Source: Altererythrobacter sp. Root672 (GTDB taxonomy: Bacteria > Pseudomonadota > Alphaproteobacteria > Sphingomonadales > Sphingomonadaceae). Taken from it: a stretch of 64,000 nt of DNA. Below, one piece after another: positions 53,261-60,789 of this stretch. The notes beneath the pieces are model-generated. The model made no database searches. It was not told the DNA's origin and saw nothing but the letters and a program-made list of their open reading frames with translations. A program made the translations under genes and the position numbers. How positions within the stretch are numbered: the stretch's first letter is position 1; every line of letters starts with the position of its first letter. The DNA lies in assembly GCF_001427865.1 (NCBI RefSeq), contig NZ_LMHH01000001.1:2286247-2350246 (forward strand), written 5' to 3'.

Positions 53261-55621
53261 GTGGCCGAGCCCGCAAACGCGGCAACAACTCCTGCGGGCA
53301 AGCAGGATGAAAAGCCGGCACCACGCCGCGTTGATGCCGATCGCGTTCCGGGACTCGATCTCACTGCGGACCCGCGCTGGGCACTAGCGTTCCTCGCGAA
53401 GCTTTATGCTAAGGCCAAGGAGCGCAAAGTCCTGAACACGCTGTCCGGGTGGATAGAACCCGACAGCCGATCTCTGCGCACCGTGTTCAATCCTGCACGA
53501 AACTCCAGCGCCCTCCATCGCACCACGCGCGACATGATCGTTGGCGAAGTCGTCTCGGACCTGATCGCCTCTGGCCAATTGCCATCCACCACATCGAAGA
53601 ATGAGAAGGATCTGCGCGCCCTGTTCGAGCGTGAGACGGTGATTGGCGTTTCATTGCTCGAACGTACGGCGGTCAACTGGATGAGCGCGAAACTCACCGC
53701 GCATCGTCAAAAGGTGCTGCGAATTCTCATCGACGCCACCCAGATGCCCGCGATGCTGAGCCAGGCCGCAGCCATCGTGGTGAAAACGGTCGATGCGACC
53801 AAGGCATCGGTCCGCGACGATGACCTCTATCGCGTTCTGTATCCCAAGAATCGGCGCGCCTGGCGCGACGGTTCGACCATGGATCGCGTCAATCACGTTC
53901 GATATATCTCCGCTGTTCGCCAGTGCATCCAGGAGGCGCGCGAGCAGACCATCGTTTTGCAGGAATCTCCCGCCGACCCCGGCACCGAGATCCGCGGCCT
54001 GGCGCGTGCTCCTCCCAAACCCGTCTTTGCTCAGCCCCGAACATCGACACAAAGCGCGCCCCGCAAGAGCATCGTCGATGCCCTGCAGTTGCTGGAACTC
54101 ATGATCTGGCACCCGAAGGCCGTCATGTTGGTACGGGCCTGGAACAAGGGTCCGGCAGCCGGTACCCAATTCCTGGCGGAAGTGATCAATGAATCGCTAA
54201 CCGCGATCGACAGCCTCGCCAGCAAGATCAATGAAGACCCATCGACGGTATGGCGCTTTCCAGGAGCGCTGCGCAGCTGCATCGAGGCGCTCAATATATT
54301 GGAGCGCGATACCCTCACGCAATATGCACTGGTGTGGGCATCTGCAGTGAAGCCCGCGCTCGACACCGCGCTCGATGTGATCGGCAATGTCGTGTCGTTG
54401 TTGGAGATGTACGGCGGACCGATCGCGCTGGTTGCGGCCGTGGCCGATGCCATCCTGCAGGCCGCTGGCGCTGCGGTTTCAGTTCTGCGTCAGCTCGATC
54501 AGGATCACGCCGAGTCCGCTTCCCTGTTCGAGAAGGAAACCGACCGGCTGTCGACGGGCGGAAAATACATCGGCGCCATAGGCCAAGGGGCGACCGCCCT
54601 GCTCGCCGCCACGGCGATTCCCGGTGCGTTGCGCAAGCTTGCCGACACAGCAGGCAAGGGACGAGCAGCCGCAGCGAACGTGCCGGCGGCAACAAGAGGT
54701 ATCGAGCCCGGCACAAGCCTTGCGGGCCGCAACCAGCGGGCGACGCCCGTAACTCGGGTCGAGCGACCTCCAAGTGGAACGATCCCGCCGCAGAACTCTA
54801 TCCAGAAACCTGGCGGTGCCAGTGACCCGACCATTTGGGCAGCAGGGCGGCGACCTGGATCGGCCGGCAAGAAAGGTCCGAACCGGCTCCGCGACGAAGA
54901 AAGTACCGGTGGAATAGAGTTCTCCGAAGAAGCCCGTGCCATCGATGAGGCCCAAGGGATGAGGAGGGTCGATAGGCCGCCTGTGAGCCGCGAACCGCCA
55001 AGTGGTTCGGCAGCCGGTGATGCCGGTGAAGGCCGGGATTGGATAGCTTCCGGCCTGATCAACCAGCCCCGGAAATATCCGGAGCTAATCAGAGACAATA
55101 CGGCTGAAAAAATGAGCCGTGAGCTGATGGCAGACTTACAGGCCAACTATCTTAGTCGAAAGAATCTCAGGCGAAACAAAAAGACTGTTACGCCAACTGA
55201 CGATGCTCTGCGCAAATACGTCGATCGGTTCGCACAAGCGACCCCGACGCCGATCGAGGAAATCCGCGATGTTCCATTCCTGGTCTGGATGCCAGACAAC
55301 ACTGTCCTGAAACGAAAGTTCGATCGTGTTGTCCGCGAGAGGAATGGACGCATCCTGTTGCGCGAAACCAAAGCATACACCAAGGGCGCGCTCGACTACA
55401 CGTCCAAAGATTTGAGGCGCCAGCTCGATATCGACCTGGAAATTCTGGACCAGTACAAATACGCGCGGGTGGAATACCGCCTGGACGGTAATGTGCTTGA
55501 CACCAGCATGCGCGAACTGGAGGCCTTGGAGCGGCGATATCTGGGTAGATTCATCATCGACACCACGCCGAATTTCAAAGAGGTTACCGCTGCGCAGATG
55601 CGGCGGGCATCGTCCCCGTGA
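53261..55621 (+). CDS. Modular protein with C-terminal PD-(D/E)XK-like domain, candidate effector
   Basis: This 786-residue protein has a GTG start one base after the previous stop. Residues 1-460 are mainly helical, with a hydrophobic stretch near residues 370-420 ('VIGNVVSLLEMYGGPIALVAAVADAILQAAGAAV'). Residues ~460-595 are a Pro/Gly/Arg-rich low-complexity linker. The last ~190 residues form a separate domain with D688 ('KFDRVV'), E702 and K704 ('LLRETKAY'), the D-x(n)-E-x-K pattern of restriction-endonuclease-fold nucleases. DNA for this end is markedly less GC-rich (about 43% in 55141-55200), as in swapped toxin modules. A conserved trunk plus variable nuclease tip is typical of polymorphic toxins; the nuclease call is inference. 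Confidence 0.7.
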   Translation: MAEPANAATTPAGKQDEKPAPRRVDADRVPGLDLTADPRWALAFLAKLYAKAKERKVLNTLSGWIEPDSRSLRTVFNPARNSSALHRTTRDMIVGEVVSDLIASGQLPSTTSKNEKDLRALFERETVIGVSLLERTAVNWMSAKLTAHRQKVLRILIDATQMPAMLSQAAAIVVKTVDATKASVRDDDLYRVLYPKNRRAWRDGSTMDRVNHVRYISAVRQCIQEAREQTIVLQESPADPGTEIRGLARAPPKPVFAQPRTSTQSAPRKSIVDALQLLELMIWHPKAVMLVRAWNKGPAAGTQFLAEVINESLTAIDSLASKINEDPSTVWRFPGALRSCIEALNILERDTLTQYALVWASAVKPALDTALDVIGNVVSLLEMYGGPIALVAAVADAILQAAGAAVSVLRQLDQDHAESASLFEKETDRLSTGGKYIGAIGQGATALLAATAIPGALRKLADTAGKGRAAAANVPAATRGIEPGTSLAGRNQRATPVTRVERPPSGTIPPQNSIQKPGGASDPTIWAAGRRPGSAGKKGPNRLRDEESTGGIEFSEEARAIDEAQGMRRVDRPPVSREPPSGSAAGDAGEGRDWIASGLINQPRKYPELIRDNTAEKMSRELMADLQANYLSRKNLRRNKKTVTPTDDALRKYVDRFAQATPTPIEEIRDVPFLVWMPDNTVLKRKFDRVVRERNGRILLRETKAYTKGALDYTSKDLRRQLDIDLEILDQYKYARVEYRLDGNVLDTSMRELEALERRYLGRFIIDTTPNFKEVTAAQMRRASSP

Positions 55622-55634
55622 AGGAGTACTGGTG

Positions 55635-55988
55635 ATGCGATCCACCGGGGCTCGCGATCATGAAGAGCTGAAACGCCTCAACGCAAGAATCAACGACGCC
55701 GAGAACCGGGGTGACCGCGTTTTCCTGGCCGCCGTCCTCGCGCCGAAATTCGCCTTCCAGCGGGCCGACCCGGAAAGGACCGTCGACGATGCCGGCACCT
55801 TCTTGCAGAAGGTTGCACCGGGCGGCGAACGTACAATCCGCGTGCTCAAGCCAATTCAGCTCTTCAACGACCGCGCCCTGGTCCAGTGCATCGTCACGCA
55901 AGGCGGCCGGGATTATCACAATCTGCGGTTGTTCGTACGGCGCGACGAAGAATGGAAATTACTGGCCTGGGCCAACGAGCCTCATTGA
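55635..55988 (+). CDS. NTF2/SnoaL-like protein, candidate immunity or accessory gene
   Basis: This 117-residue protein starts at ATG 55635 with AAGGAG eight bases upstream. 'HEELKRLNARINDAENRGDRVFLAAVLAPKFAFQRADPERTVDDAGTFLQKV' and 'LFNDRALVQCIVTQGGRDYHNLRLFVRRDEEWKLLAWANEP' match the NTF2-like DUF4440/SnoaL fold. It lies 13 bases after the nuclease-tipped gene. NTF2-fold immunity proteins are known for polymorphic toxins, but this sequence also resembles free-standing NTF2 proteins, so immunity is only a positional inference. Confidence 0.75.
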   Translation: MRSTGARDHEELKRLNARINDAENRGDRVFLAAVLAPKFAFQRADPERTVDDAGTFLQKVAPGGERTIRVLKPIQLFNDRALVQCIVTQGGRDYHNLRLFVRRDEEWKLLAWANEPH

Positions 55989-56196
55989 GCGACGAGTTGT
56001 GCGTTGCTGGGCGAACAAGTTCGGCCCTGCGATTGCTGCCAATATTCGGAGGCGGCGTGGCGGTGCCGGGGGCACGGCGAGCGCCGCCGTGTCAGTGATG
56101 CGGCTGGAAAGATCGTCCTTTGTCCTCACAGACGAGTCAATCGTGACGACGTAGCGTTCCTTCGGGATGGCCATTGCCCGTTTTGACGCGCCCGAT

Positions 56197-56300
56197 GAAT
56201 GTCCGCGATGGGTCGTTTGCAGATGGTCCGCTTTGGAGCGAGTGCCGATCTGCGTTCTTGCCGGTCAGAATGACCGACATGGGTGGAAAGCGGTCATTCA
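56197..56300. repeat. Dispersed intergenic repeat, copy A
   Basis: The unit begins GAATGTCCGC and ends GCGGTCATTC, near-perfect inverted ends, with an internal GGGTGGAAAGCGG. A related copy with TGGGTGGAAAGCGGACAG is at about 57034-57103, and a weaker one (ATGGGTCGTTAGCGG) near 58849-58863. It resembles a repeat I associate with sphingomonad intergenic regions. The rest of the 55989-56366 gap shows no gene. Confidence 0.6.
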
Positions 56301-56366
56301 ACTGATCGGAGCTAACCGAGAGCAAGTCGACTTTAGGTGGAGTTATCTGGCGAAGCGCGCGAAGCC

Positions 56367-56398
56367 AAAAAAAGGGGCAGGTGCAGCGCACCTACCCC
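56367..56398 (-). terminator. Terminator of the cold-shock gene
   Basis: GGGGCAGGTGC and GCACCTACCCC form a stem with a three-base loop and one mismatch. On the minus strand it is followed by seven T residues. It lies 27 bases after the csp stop. Confidence 0.9.
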
Positions 56399-56424
56399 GA
56401 ACTTTTGGTCAAGATGGGCTGCCG

Positions 56425-56631
56425 TTAGGCCGCCTGCAAATTCACCGCGCTCGACTTGCCACGCTGGTCGTTTTCGAGGTCGTAGGAAAGGCGCTGGTCC
56501 TTATCGAGCGAGCTCATCCCCGCGGCCTGAACTGCAGAAATGTGCACGAAGGCATCGGCGCCGCCTGCTTCATTCGTGATGAAGCCATAACCCTTGGTCT
56601 CGTCAAAAAACTTCACTGTACCGGTAGCCAT
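56425..56631 (-). CDS. Cold-shock protein, CspA family
   Basis: This 68-residue single cold-shock domain protein binds single-stranded RNA/DNA through RNP1 'KGYGFI' and RNP2 'AFVHIS'. It starts 'MATGTVKFFDETKGYGFITNE' and is complete. AGGA eight bases upstream sets the ATG. It has its own strong terminator, and a long gap upstream that could hold a structured leader of the kind cold-shock mRNAs use; no such element was identified by eye. Confidence 0.97.
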   Translation of the reverse strand: MATGTVKFFDETKGYGFITNEAGGADAFVHISAVQAAGMSSLDKDQRLSYDLENDQRGKSSAVNLQAA

Positions 56632-57220
56632 ATCTAATTCCTTCTGGATAGGAGACCGAGAGTCGGCTCCCTAAATGCTATGAGAAGCGAGAGAAGGAAG
56701 TAGGAGCCGCAAAGCACCAAAGACCGTCAATTTGCGACTGTAGCGGCCCTGATATGGGGTTTCGTTCCTGGGATGCTAGCGGCGCCCGATTTTCCGGCCT
56801 GATTGCGGCCAGTGGTCAGGCGCCTGCGAGCGGTTGCTATTAACGTCCCAGGCCGCCCAGCGCCGCCCAACCTATCGGCAAAGGTGGAGAGCAGTCTTGC
56901 CCTTTTCGATGAGCACCCGGCCACCGCCGCGACACTCGACCAATCCCTTCCGGTGCAGATCCCGCCCAGTACTCAGGTCGCTGTCAGTTCTCTCCACCCG
57001 AACCTGCAACAGGCATAAAGGTGGGACCTTAAAAAGCGGACGATCCGCAATCTGGTTTGGAGCCGCGCCGCAAGAACGCCCGCAATGGGTGGAAAGCGGA
57101 CAGTCGATATCGGAGCGAGGACCGGTAGTCCTGGCGGGCTGCTCGACAGTTCCATCCGCTTCGGCCAAAGTATCGTTAAGGGCAGTGCTGCCGGCCACGA
57201 ACTGCCTCGGGGAATGGACG
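56632..57220. other. Intergenic region between cold-shock and TPR genes
   Basis: These 589 bases hold the divergent promoters of csp (minus) and the TPR protein (plus). Copy B of the dispersed repeat lies around 57034-57103. The frame of the TPR gene is open from 56834, but GGGGAA eight bases before ATG 57221 and the signal peptide fix the start there. Confidence 0.5.
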
Positions 57221-58711
57221 ATGGCAACTAGGCTTGCCGCAACGATACTGGCCTTGGCTTTGGCGGCTCCCGCCGTGGCCCAGGACGAGCATCCCGTTCA
57301 CCCTGCGCCAGAACATCTGGGCGCGGTCCATTTCGTCACCAGCTGTGCACCGACGGTGGGAGCATCCTTTGATCGCGCAGTCGCGCTGCTCCATTCGTTC
57401 GCCTACGCCGCCGCCGACACTGCCTTTGCCGAAGTTGCTGCGCGAGACCCTGCTTGCGCCATGGCTCATTGGGGCCGCGCCATGACCCATTACCACCAAC
57501 TCTGGGAGGTACCTGCCGGTGCCGAACTCGCCGTGGGCAAGGCTGAGATCGGAAACGCGGCAGCGATGCCCGGAGGAACGCCACGCGAGCGAGCCCTCGT
57601 TGCCGCGCTCGGTGCCTATTATGCGGACGCGGAGCAAGCGTCGCCGGCCGTGCGCGCAATGCGCTACTCGGACGCGATGGCCACGGTTGCCAGAGACAAC
57701 CCTGCCGATGACGAGGTTGGAGCGTTCTATGCACTGTCGCTTGTGGCTACGGCGTCACCGGCCGATCGAACGCATGAGCGGCAAAAGCACGCCGCTGAGA
57801 TCCTGGAGCCCATCTGGAAACGGCAGCCCGGGCATCCAGGTGTCCCGCATTACCTGATCCACGCTTATGACAGCGCTGAACTGGCGCAGCTTGGCCTGCC
57901 TGCAGCCCGCGCCTACGCGAAGATTGCGCCTTCGGCGCCCCACGCCCTGCACATGCCTTCCCATATCTTTACGCGGTTGGGCCTGTGGGACGATTCGATC
58001 TTGTCGAACCTCGCCGCGCGCGCTGCCGCACACGCCCAAGGCGACGTTGGCGAGGAACTGCACGCCATGGACTATCTGGTCTACGCCTATCTCCAGCAAG
58101 GGCGCACGGGCGAAGCGGCGCAGATTGTCGAGAGCCTCCGGAGCATGGGTGACCTCGCCGCCGAAGCCTTCAAAGTGGGGTATGCTAGCAACGCGATGCC
58201 GGCGCGTCTGGCGGTCGAGAGCCGAAACTGGCCGGCAGCGGCGCAATTGGAGCCTTTGCTGGGATCCGCTCCGCAGGTCGCTGCGATCGTCTGGTGGGCT
58301 CGCGCCCTTGGCCGCCTTCGCGGTCCCACACCAGCGTCGGCGGACGGCGACATCCTCCAATTGCAAGCCTGTCGCGACGCTTTGCGCGCATCGGGTGATG
58401 CATACTGGGAATCCCAAGTCGACGCACTGCTCAAGTCTGCTGAGGCGTGGCGCGCTTCCGGAGCGGGCGATGCCGATCTTGCGGCCATGGCTCTGACTGC
58501 GGCAGCGGATGAGGAAGACGCATTGGAGAAGCTGCCTTTGACGCCAGGACCGATAGTGCCAGCACGAGAGCAGTTGGGCGAACTATTGCTTCAGCTCAAC
58601 AGGCCGCAGGAGGCGCTGTCCGCCTTCAATGCTACACTAACCTTGGCACCGGGTCGGCGCGGCGCTTTGCAAGGCGCCGCCGAGGCGGAACGCCTTCTCG
58701 CTGCTCATTAG
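57221..58711 (+). CDS. Secreted TPR-repeat protein
   Basis: This 496-residue protein has a signal peptide (ATRLAATILALALAAPAVAQ) and a periplasmic array of helical hairpins of TPR type ('FDRAVALLHSFAYAAADTAFAEVAARDPACAMAHWGRAMTHYHQLW', 'HPGVPHYLIHAYDSAELAQLGLPAARAYAKIAPSAPHALHMPSHIFTRLGLWDDSI', and a canonical C-terminal 'REQLGELLLQLNRPQEALSAFNATLTLAPGRRGAL'). The conserved 'GVPHYLIHAYD' and 'HALHMPSHIFTRLG' with several His residues hint at metal binding or a specific subfamily. Function unknown. It stands alone. Confidence 0.85.
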   Translation: MATRLAATILALALAAPAVAQDEHPVHPAPEHLGAVHFVTSCAPTVGASFDRAVALLHSFAYAAADTAFAEVAARDPACAMAHWGRAMTHYHQLWEVPAGAELAVGKAEIGNAAAMPGGTPRERALVAALGAYYADAEQASPAVRAMRYSDAMATVARDNPADDEVGAFYALSLVATASPADRTHERQKHAAEILEPIWKRQPGHPGVPHYLIHAYDSAELAQLGLPAARAYAKIAPSAPHALHMPSHIFTRLGLWDDSILSNLAARAAAHAQGDVGEELHAMDYLVYAYLQQGRTGEAAQIVESLRSMGDLAAEAFKVGYASNAMPARLAVESRNWPAAAQLEPLLGSAPQVAAIVWWARALGRLRGPTPASADGDILQLQACRDALRASGDAYWESQVDALLKSAEAWRASGAGDADLAAMALTAAADEEDALEKLPLTPGPIVPAREQLGELLLQLNRPQEALSAFNATLTLAPGRRGALQGAAEAERLLAAH

Positions 58712-58921
58712 TGACGACGGTTGCTTCGTCCATGAGGTAGGGTTCGGCAAAGATCGAAGCGAAAACCGATTGGGCGCACACACGGGTGCCGTTGGATTTG
58801 GGCGATGGGCGCAAACTCGTCACTCGGTCAAAATAGACGAAATGTGCGAAATGGGTCGTTAGCGGTTGGTCGGGCCTCGGCGCGGCTTAGCTCGGTGCGA
58901 CGGCAGCGGCTTTAGCCGTCC

Positions 58922-59116
58922 TCACGGCGAAACGTCGCGGGCTGTTGCCAGGCGCGTCGCTCGGACCTTTGTCACCTCGCTGGCTAACTGAGCGAGCCCC
59001 TCCAATGTCTGGGCGGAGATAAGGTGCTTTTGGCGGACGTTTTCGAGGACCACATTTACTGCCTCCAAACGCGCCGCCGCCGCCAAGCGCAGAAAATCTG
59101 CGGGCGTCTCGTTCAT
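58922..59116 (-). CDS. Small protein, last gene of a four-gene mini operon
   Basis: This 64-residue helical protein starts MNETPADFLRLAAAARLEAVNVVLENVRQKHL. Its ATG overlaps the stop of the preceding small gene (ATGA). No family was recognised; the amphipathic helix pattern and size suggest a small oligomer or phasin-like helper, which is only a guess. Confidence 0.65.
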   Translation of the reverse strand: MNETPADFLRLAAAARLEAVNVVLENVRQKHLISAQTLEGLAQLASEVTKVRATRLATARDVSP

Positions 59117-59280
59117 CTGCTTTGCCCCCGGCGTCGCGCGCGCTTCGCTTCTACTATCGCACGGGCGAGGTTCGTGTTGGTGTAACCGCCAACTGCGTAG
59201 CGCGGGACCAAAGTCAGTTTTATCTTCGGCGCTTCGATGATCTCCATCTCGGCGAGTTGGACTTCGTCTTTTGAGTTCAT
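59113..59280 (-). CDS. Small protein with VGGYT-TNLA motif
   Basis: This 55-residue protein starts MNSKDEVQLAEMEII and ends in a basic tail (EAKRARRRGQSR). Its core 'YAVGGYTNTNLARAIVEAKR' matches 'FKVGGYTYTNLADAVAQARR' of the small protein at 60188, so the two are members of one small family. Both ends overlap neighbours by ATGA, which supports expression. It is too short for routine gene calling. Function unknown. Confidence 0.75.
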   Translation of the reverse strand: MNSKDEVQLAEMEIIEAPKIKLTLVPRYAVGGYTNTNLARAIVEAKRARRRGQSR

Positions 59281-59675
59281 GAGGGGTCATCCCTGACTGA
59301 TGTGCCTGAGGAAATTGTTGGGGCAGACGTGGCGGGGGCGCCGTAGCGCTGCAGTATTCTCACTGCCTCCCGACACTTGTCTTCGCTTGGATAGCCTCCG
59401 GCCTCGACAAGGATTTGCCCTGCCTTATCCAATAGTTGCCAGCGCCAATCTCCTCCGGAGAATTGGGTCGCAGTTAGTCGGACCTGGTCCGCGCGGTACA
59501 CGTCGAATTGGCATGCCGCACCGCCAGCCACGCCTGGCTCATCGGGTTCAATTTGCTCCTGGGAGCGGTCCTGGACGCCAAATCTGGCCTTGAGCAAGGG
59601 GCGTTCAATCACTGTTGTGAGCCCGCGCCCGGCGAAAGCATCGACGCGCGTGTGGCCTGGATGCATTTGCCTCAT
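59277..59675 (-). CDS. YegP/DUF1508-like small protein
   Basis: This 132-residue protein has a C-terminal ~65-residue domain 'RLTATQFSGGDWRWQLLDKAGQILVEAGGYPSEDKCREAVRILQRYG' that resembles one YegP/UPF0339 repeat, where a strand-turn-strand (W-x-W-x-L...G) precedes a helix. The N-terminal half is unassigned. Its ATG overlaps the stop of the upstream gene and its stop overlaps the next start, both ATGA. Confidence 0.65.
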   Translation of the reverse strand: MRQMHPGHTRVDAFAGRGLTTVIERPLLKARFGVQDRSQEQIEPDEPGVAGGAACQFDVYRADQVRLTATQFSGGDWRWQLLDKAGQILVEAGGYPSEDKCREAVRILQRYGAPATSAPTISSGTSVRDDPS

Positions 59676-59908
59676 GCCACGTATCCTTGCTGGTGCCGCA
59701 CGTGACTGGCGAGAGAGCGCTCATCGATCGCAGCTAGCGCATCCCAAGAGGGAGCGCTGGCGGCGCCCATCGACCGTTGCATGCAGCCGATCCGCCCCGC
59801 GATGTGAGAAGCGCTGACCTCGTGCTCGTGGCGAAGTTGGGCTGAAACAGCCCGCTCTGCCTTCATCAAGAGTATCTGGTGATCGAAATAGAGCTGGTTG
59901 AGATCCAC
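59672..59908 (-). CDS. Small protein, first gene of the mini operon
   Basis: This 78-residue protein starts at a GTG with a very strong ribosome binding site (GAGGAGG, six bases upstream). 'DLNQLYFDHQILLMKAERAVSAQLRHEHEVSASHIAGRIGCMQRSMG' is a helical sequence; His/Asp spacing in 'YFDHQ' and 'RHEHE' might bind metal. No family was recognised. It heads the four-gene ATGA-overlapping operon that ends at 58922. Confidence 0.7.
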   Translation of the reverse strand: MDLNQLYFDHQILLMKAERAVSAQLRHEHEVSASHIAGRIGCMQRSMGAASAPSWDALAAIDERSLASHVRHQQGYVA

Positions 59909-60187
59909 AGTGTCCTCCTCTTGGCAAGCGGGAGCACATCGAATCTCTCAGTCACGGGGGCCTATGAGGTATTATCTCGTGATGTACACTGTATATCTTA
60001 TATTTTTTAAATTACAAGGAAGAGGGGCATATTAATCGACTTCAACCTTATCTATACTAATTTAAGTAAAACACAATCATATGTTGTATTCGAAATTCCG
60101 CTAACCATATGCAAATCATCGATGGCAATTATTTCTAGCGCCTTCGGCTGAGAGACCTTGAGCTCCCGCTATCGAGGAGCGCCTATC
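59909..60187. promoter_or_regulatory. AT-rich divergent promoter region
   Basis: The 279 bases between the mini operon (minus) and the small gene at 60188 (plus) are strongly AT-rich from 59970 to 60130. They must contain both promoters. No palindromic operator was clear by eye. Confidence 0.5.
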
Positions 60188-60391
60188 ATGTCCCAACCTT
60201 CCAATCCGAATGTCGCATCCCAGAATTGGGAGAACGAAGGCGGCAGCGTTCACCCGAAACCTTACGCTGAATCCTTAGGGGTCGTGCGTGTTCTTACTGA
60301 AACCTTCAAGGTCGGTGGCTACACCTATACGAACCTGGCAGATGCGGTAGCGCAAGCGCGACGCCTGCAATCGCCGAGTATTAGTCTTTGA
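60188..60391 (+). CDS. Small protein with VGGYT-TNLA motif, second copy
   Basis: This 67-residue protein starts at ATG 60188 with GAGGAG eight bases before; the frame is open ten codons earlier. An Asn/Ser-rich head ('SQPSNPNVASQNWENEGGS') is followed by 'VLTETFKVGGYTYTNLADAVAQARRLQ', shared with the product of 59113-59280. The shared unit has a beta-turn-helix look. Function unknown. It is divergent from the operon that holds its relative. Confidence 0.7.
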   Translation: MSQPSNPNVASQNWENEGGSVHPKPYAESLGVVRVLTETFKVGGYTYTNLADAVAQARRLQSPSISL

Positions 60392-60480
60392 GCCTGCGCG
60401 AGGGCCAGGGGCCGGCCTACTTTGGGGTCCTGATGCCCCTGGCGGGCATTCTGCTACTGGTGTGGTGGATGATAAACTAG
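60388..60480 (+). CDS. Candidate 30-residue membrane peptide
   Basis: A TTG overlapping the previous stop (TTGA) opens a frame of 30 codons with one hydrophobic helix (VLMPLAGILLLVWWMI) and stop TAG at 60480. The overlap and clean TM sequence make it plausible, but there is no independent ribosome binding site and such a short frame could occur by chance. Confidence 0.35.
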   Translation: MSLREGQGPAYFGVLMPLAGILLLVWWMIN

Positions 60481-60789
60481 GGCGTTGCTCGGGAGCCGTT
60501 CCTGCGTTGCGGCTCATGGCCCCACATCGGAAGCGGAAGGACTTGGCAGACGGCCTTTGCTGGCGGGCAACCCTATCGCGGTCGCTCCAGCCGTAAGGAT
60601 CGGCCCGGATGACGGGCTCGCCTACTTTATTACATAATCAATTTAATTATATTAGAGCATTAATGTCAGATAAATGGCGGACAAGTTTTGTAATCATTTT
60701 AGTTTTATTTAAATCAATAGGAACAAAATTGACAGGAGTTAGTTTGCGTTATGAGGAGTGAGCTTCCGCCCGCTTCAGGAGTTTCCATC
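60481..60789. other. Intergenic region with AT-rich promoter segment
   Basis: Bases 60625-60735 are very AT-rich compared with the flanks and probably hold the promoter of the glycine-zipper gene. AGGAG at 60778-60782 is its ribosome binding site. No gene was recognised. Confidence 0.45.

Noticed and set aside
51781..53364. 527-codon minus-strand frame opposite the coiled-coil gene
   Set aside because: Mirrors codon bias of the plus-strand gene, which has a ribosome binding site and correct spacing to neighbours; no start signal on the minus strand.
58632..58823. 63-codon minus-strand frame after the TPR gene
   Set aside because: Overlaps the end of the TPR gene, lacks a start signal and has no protein-like features.
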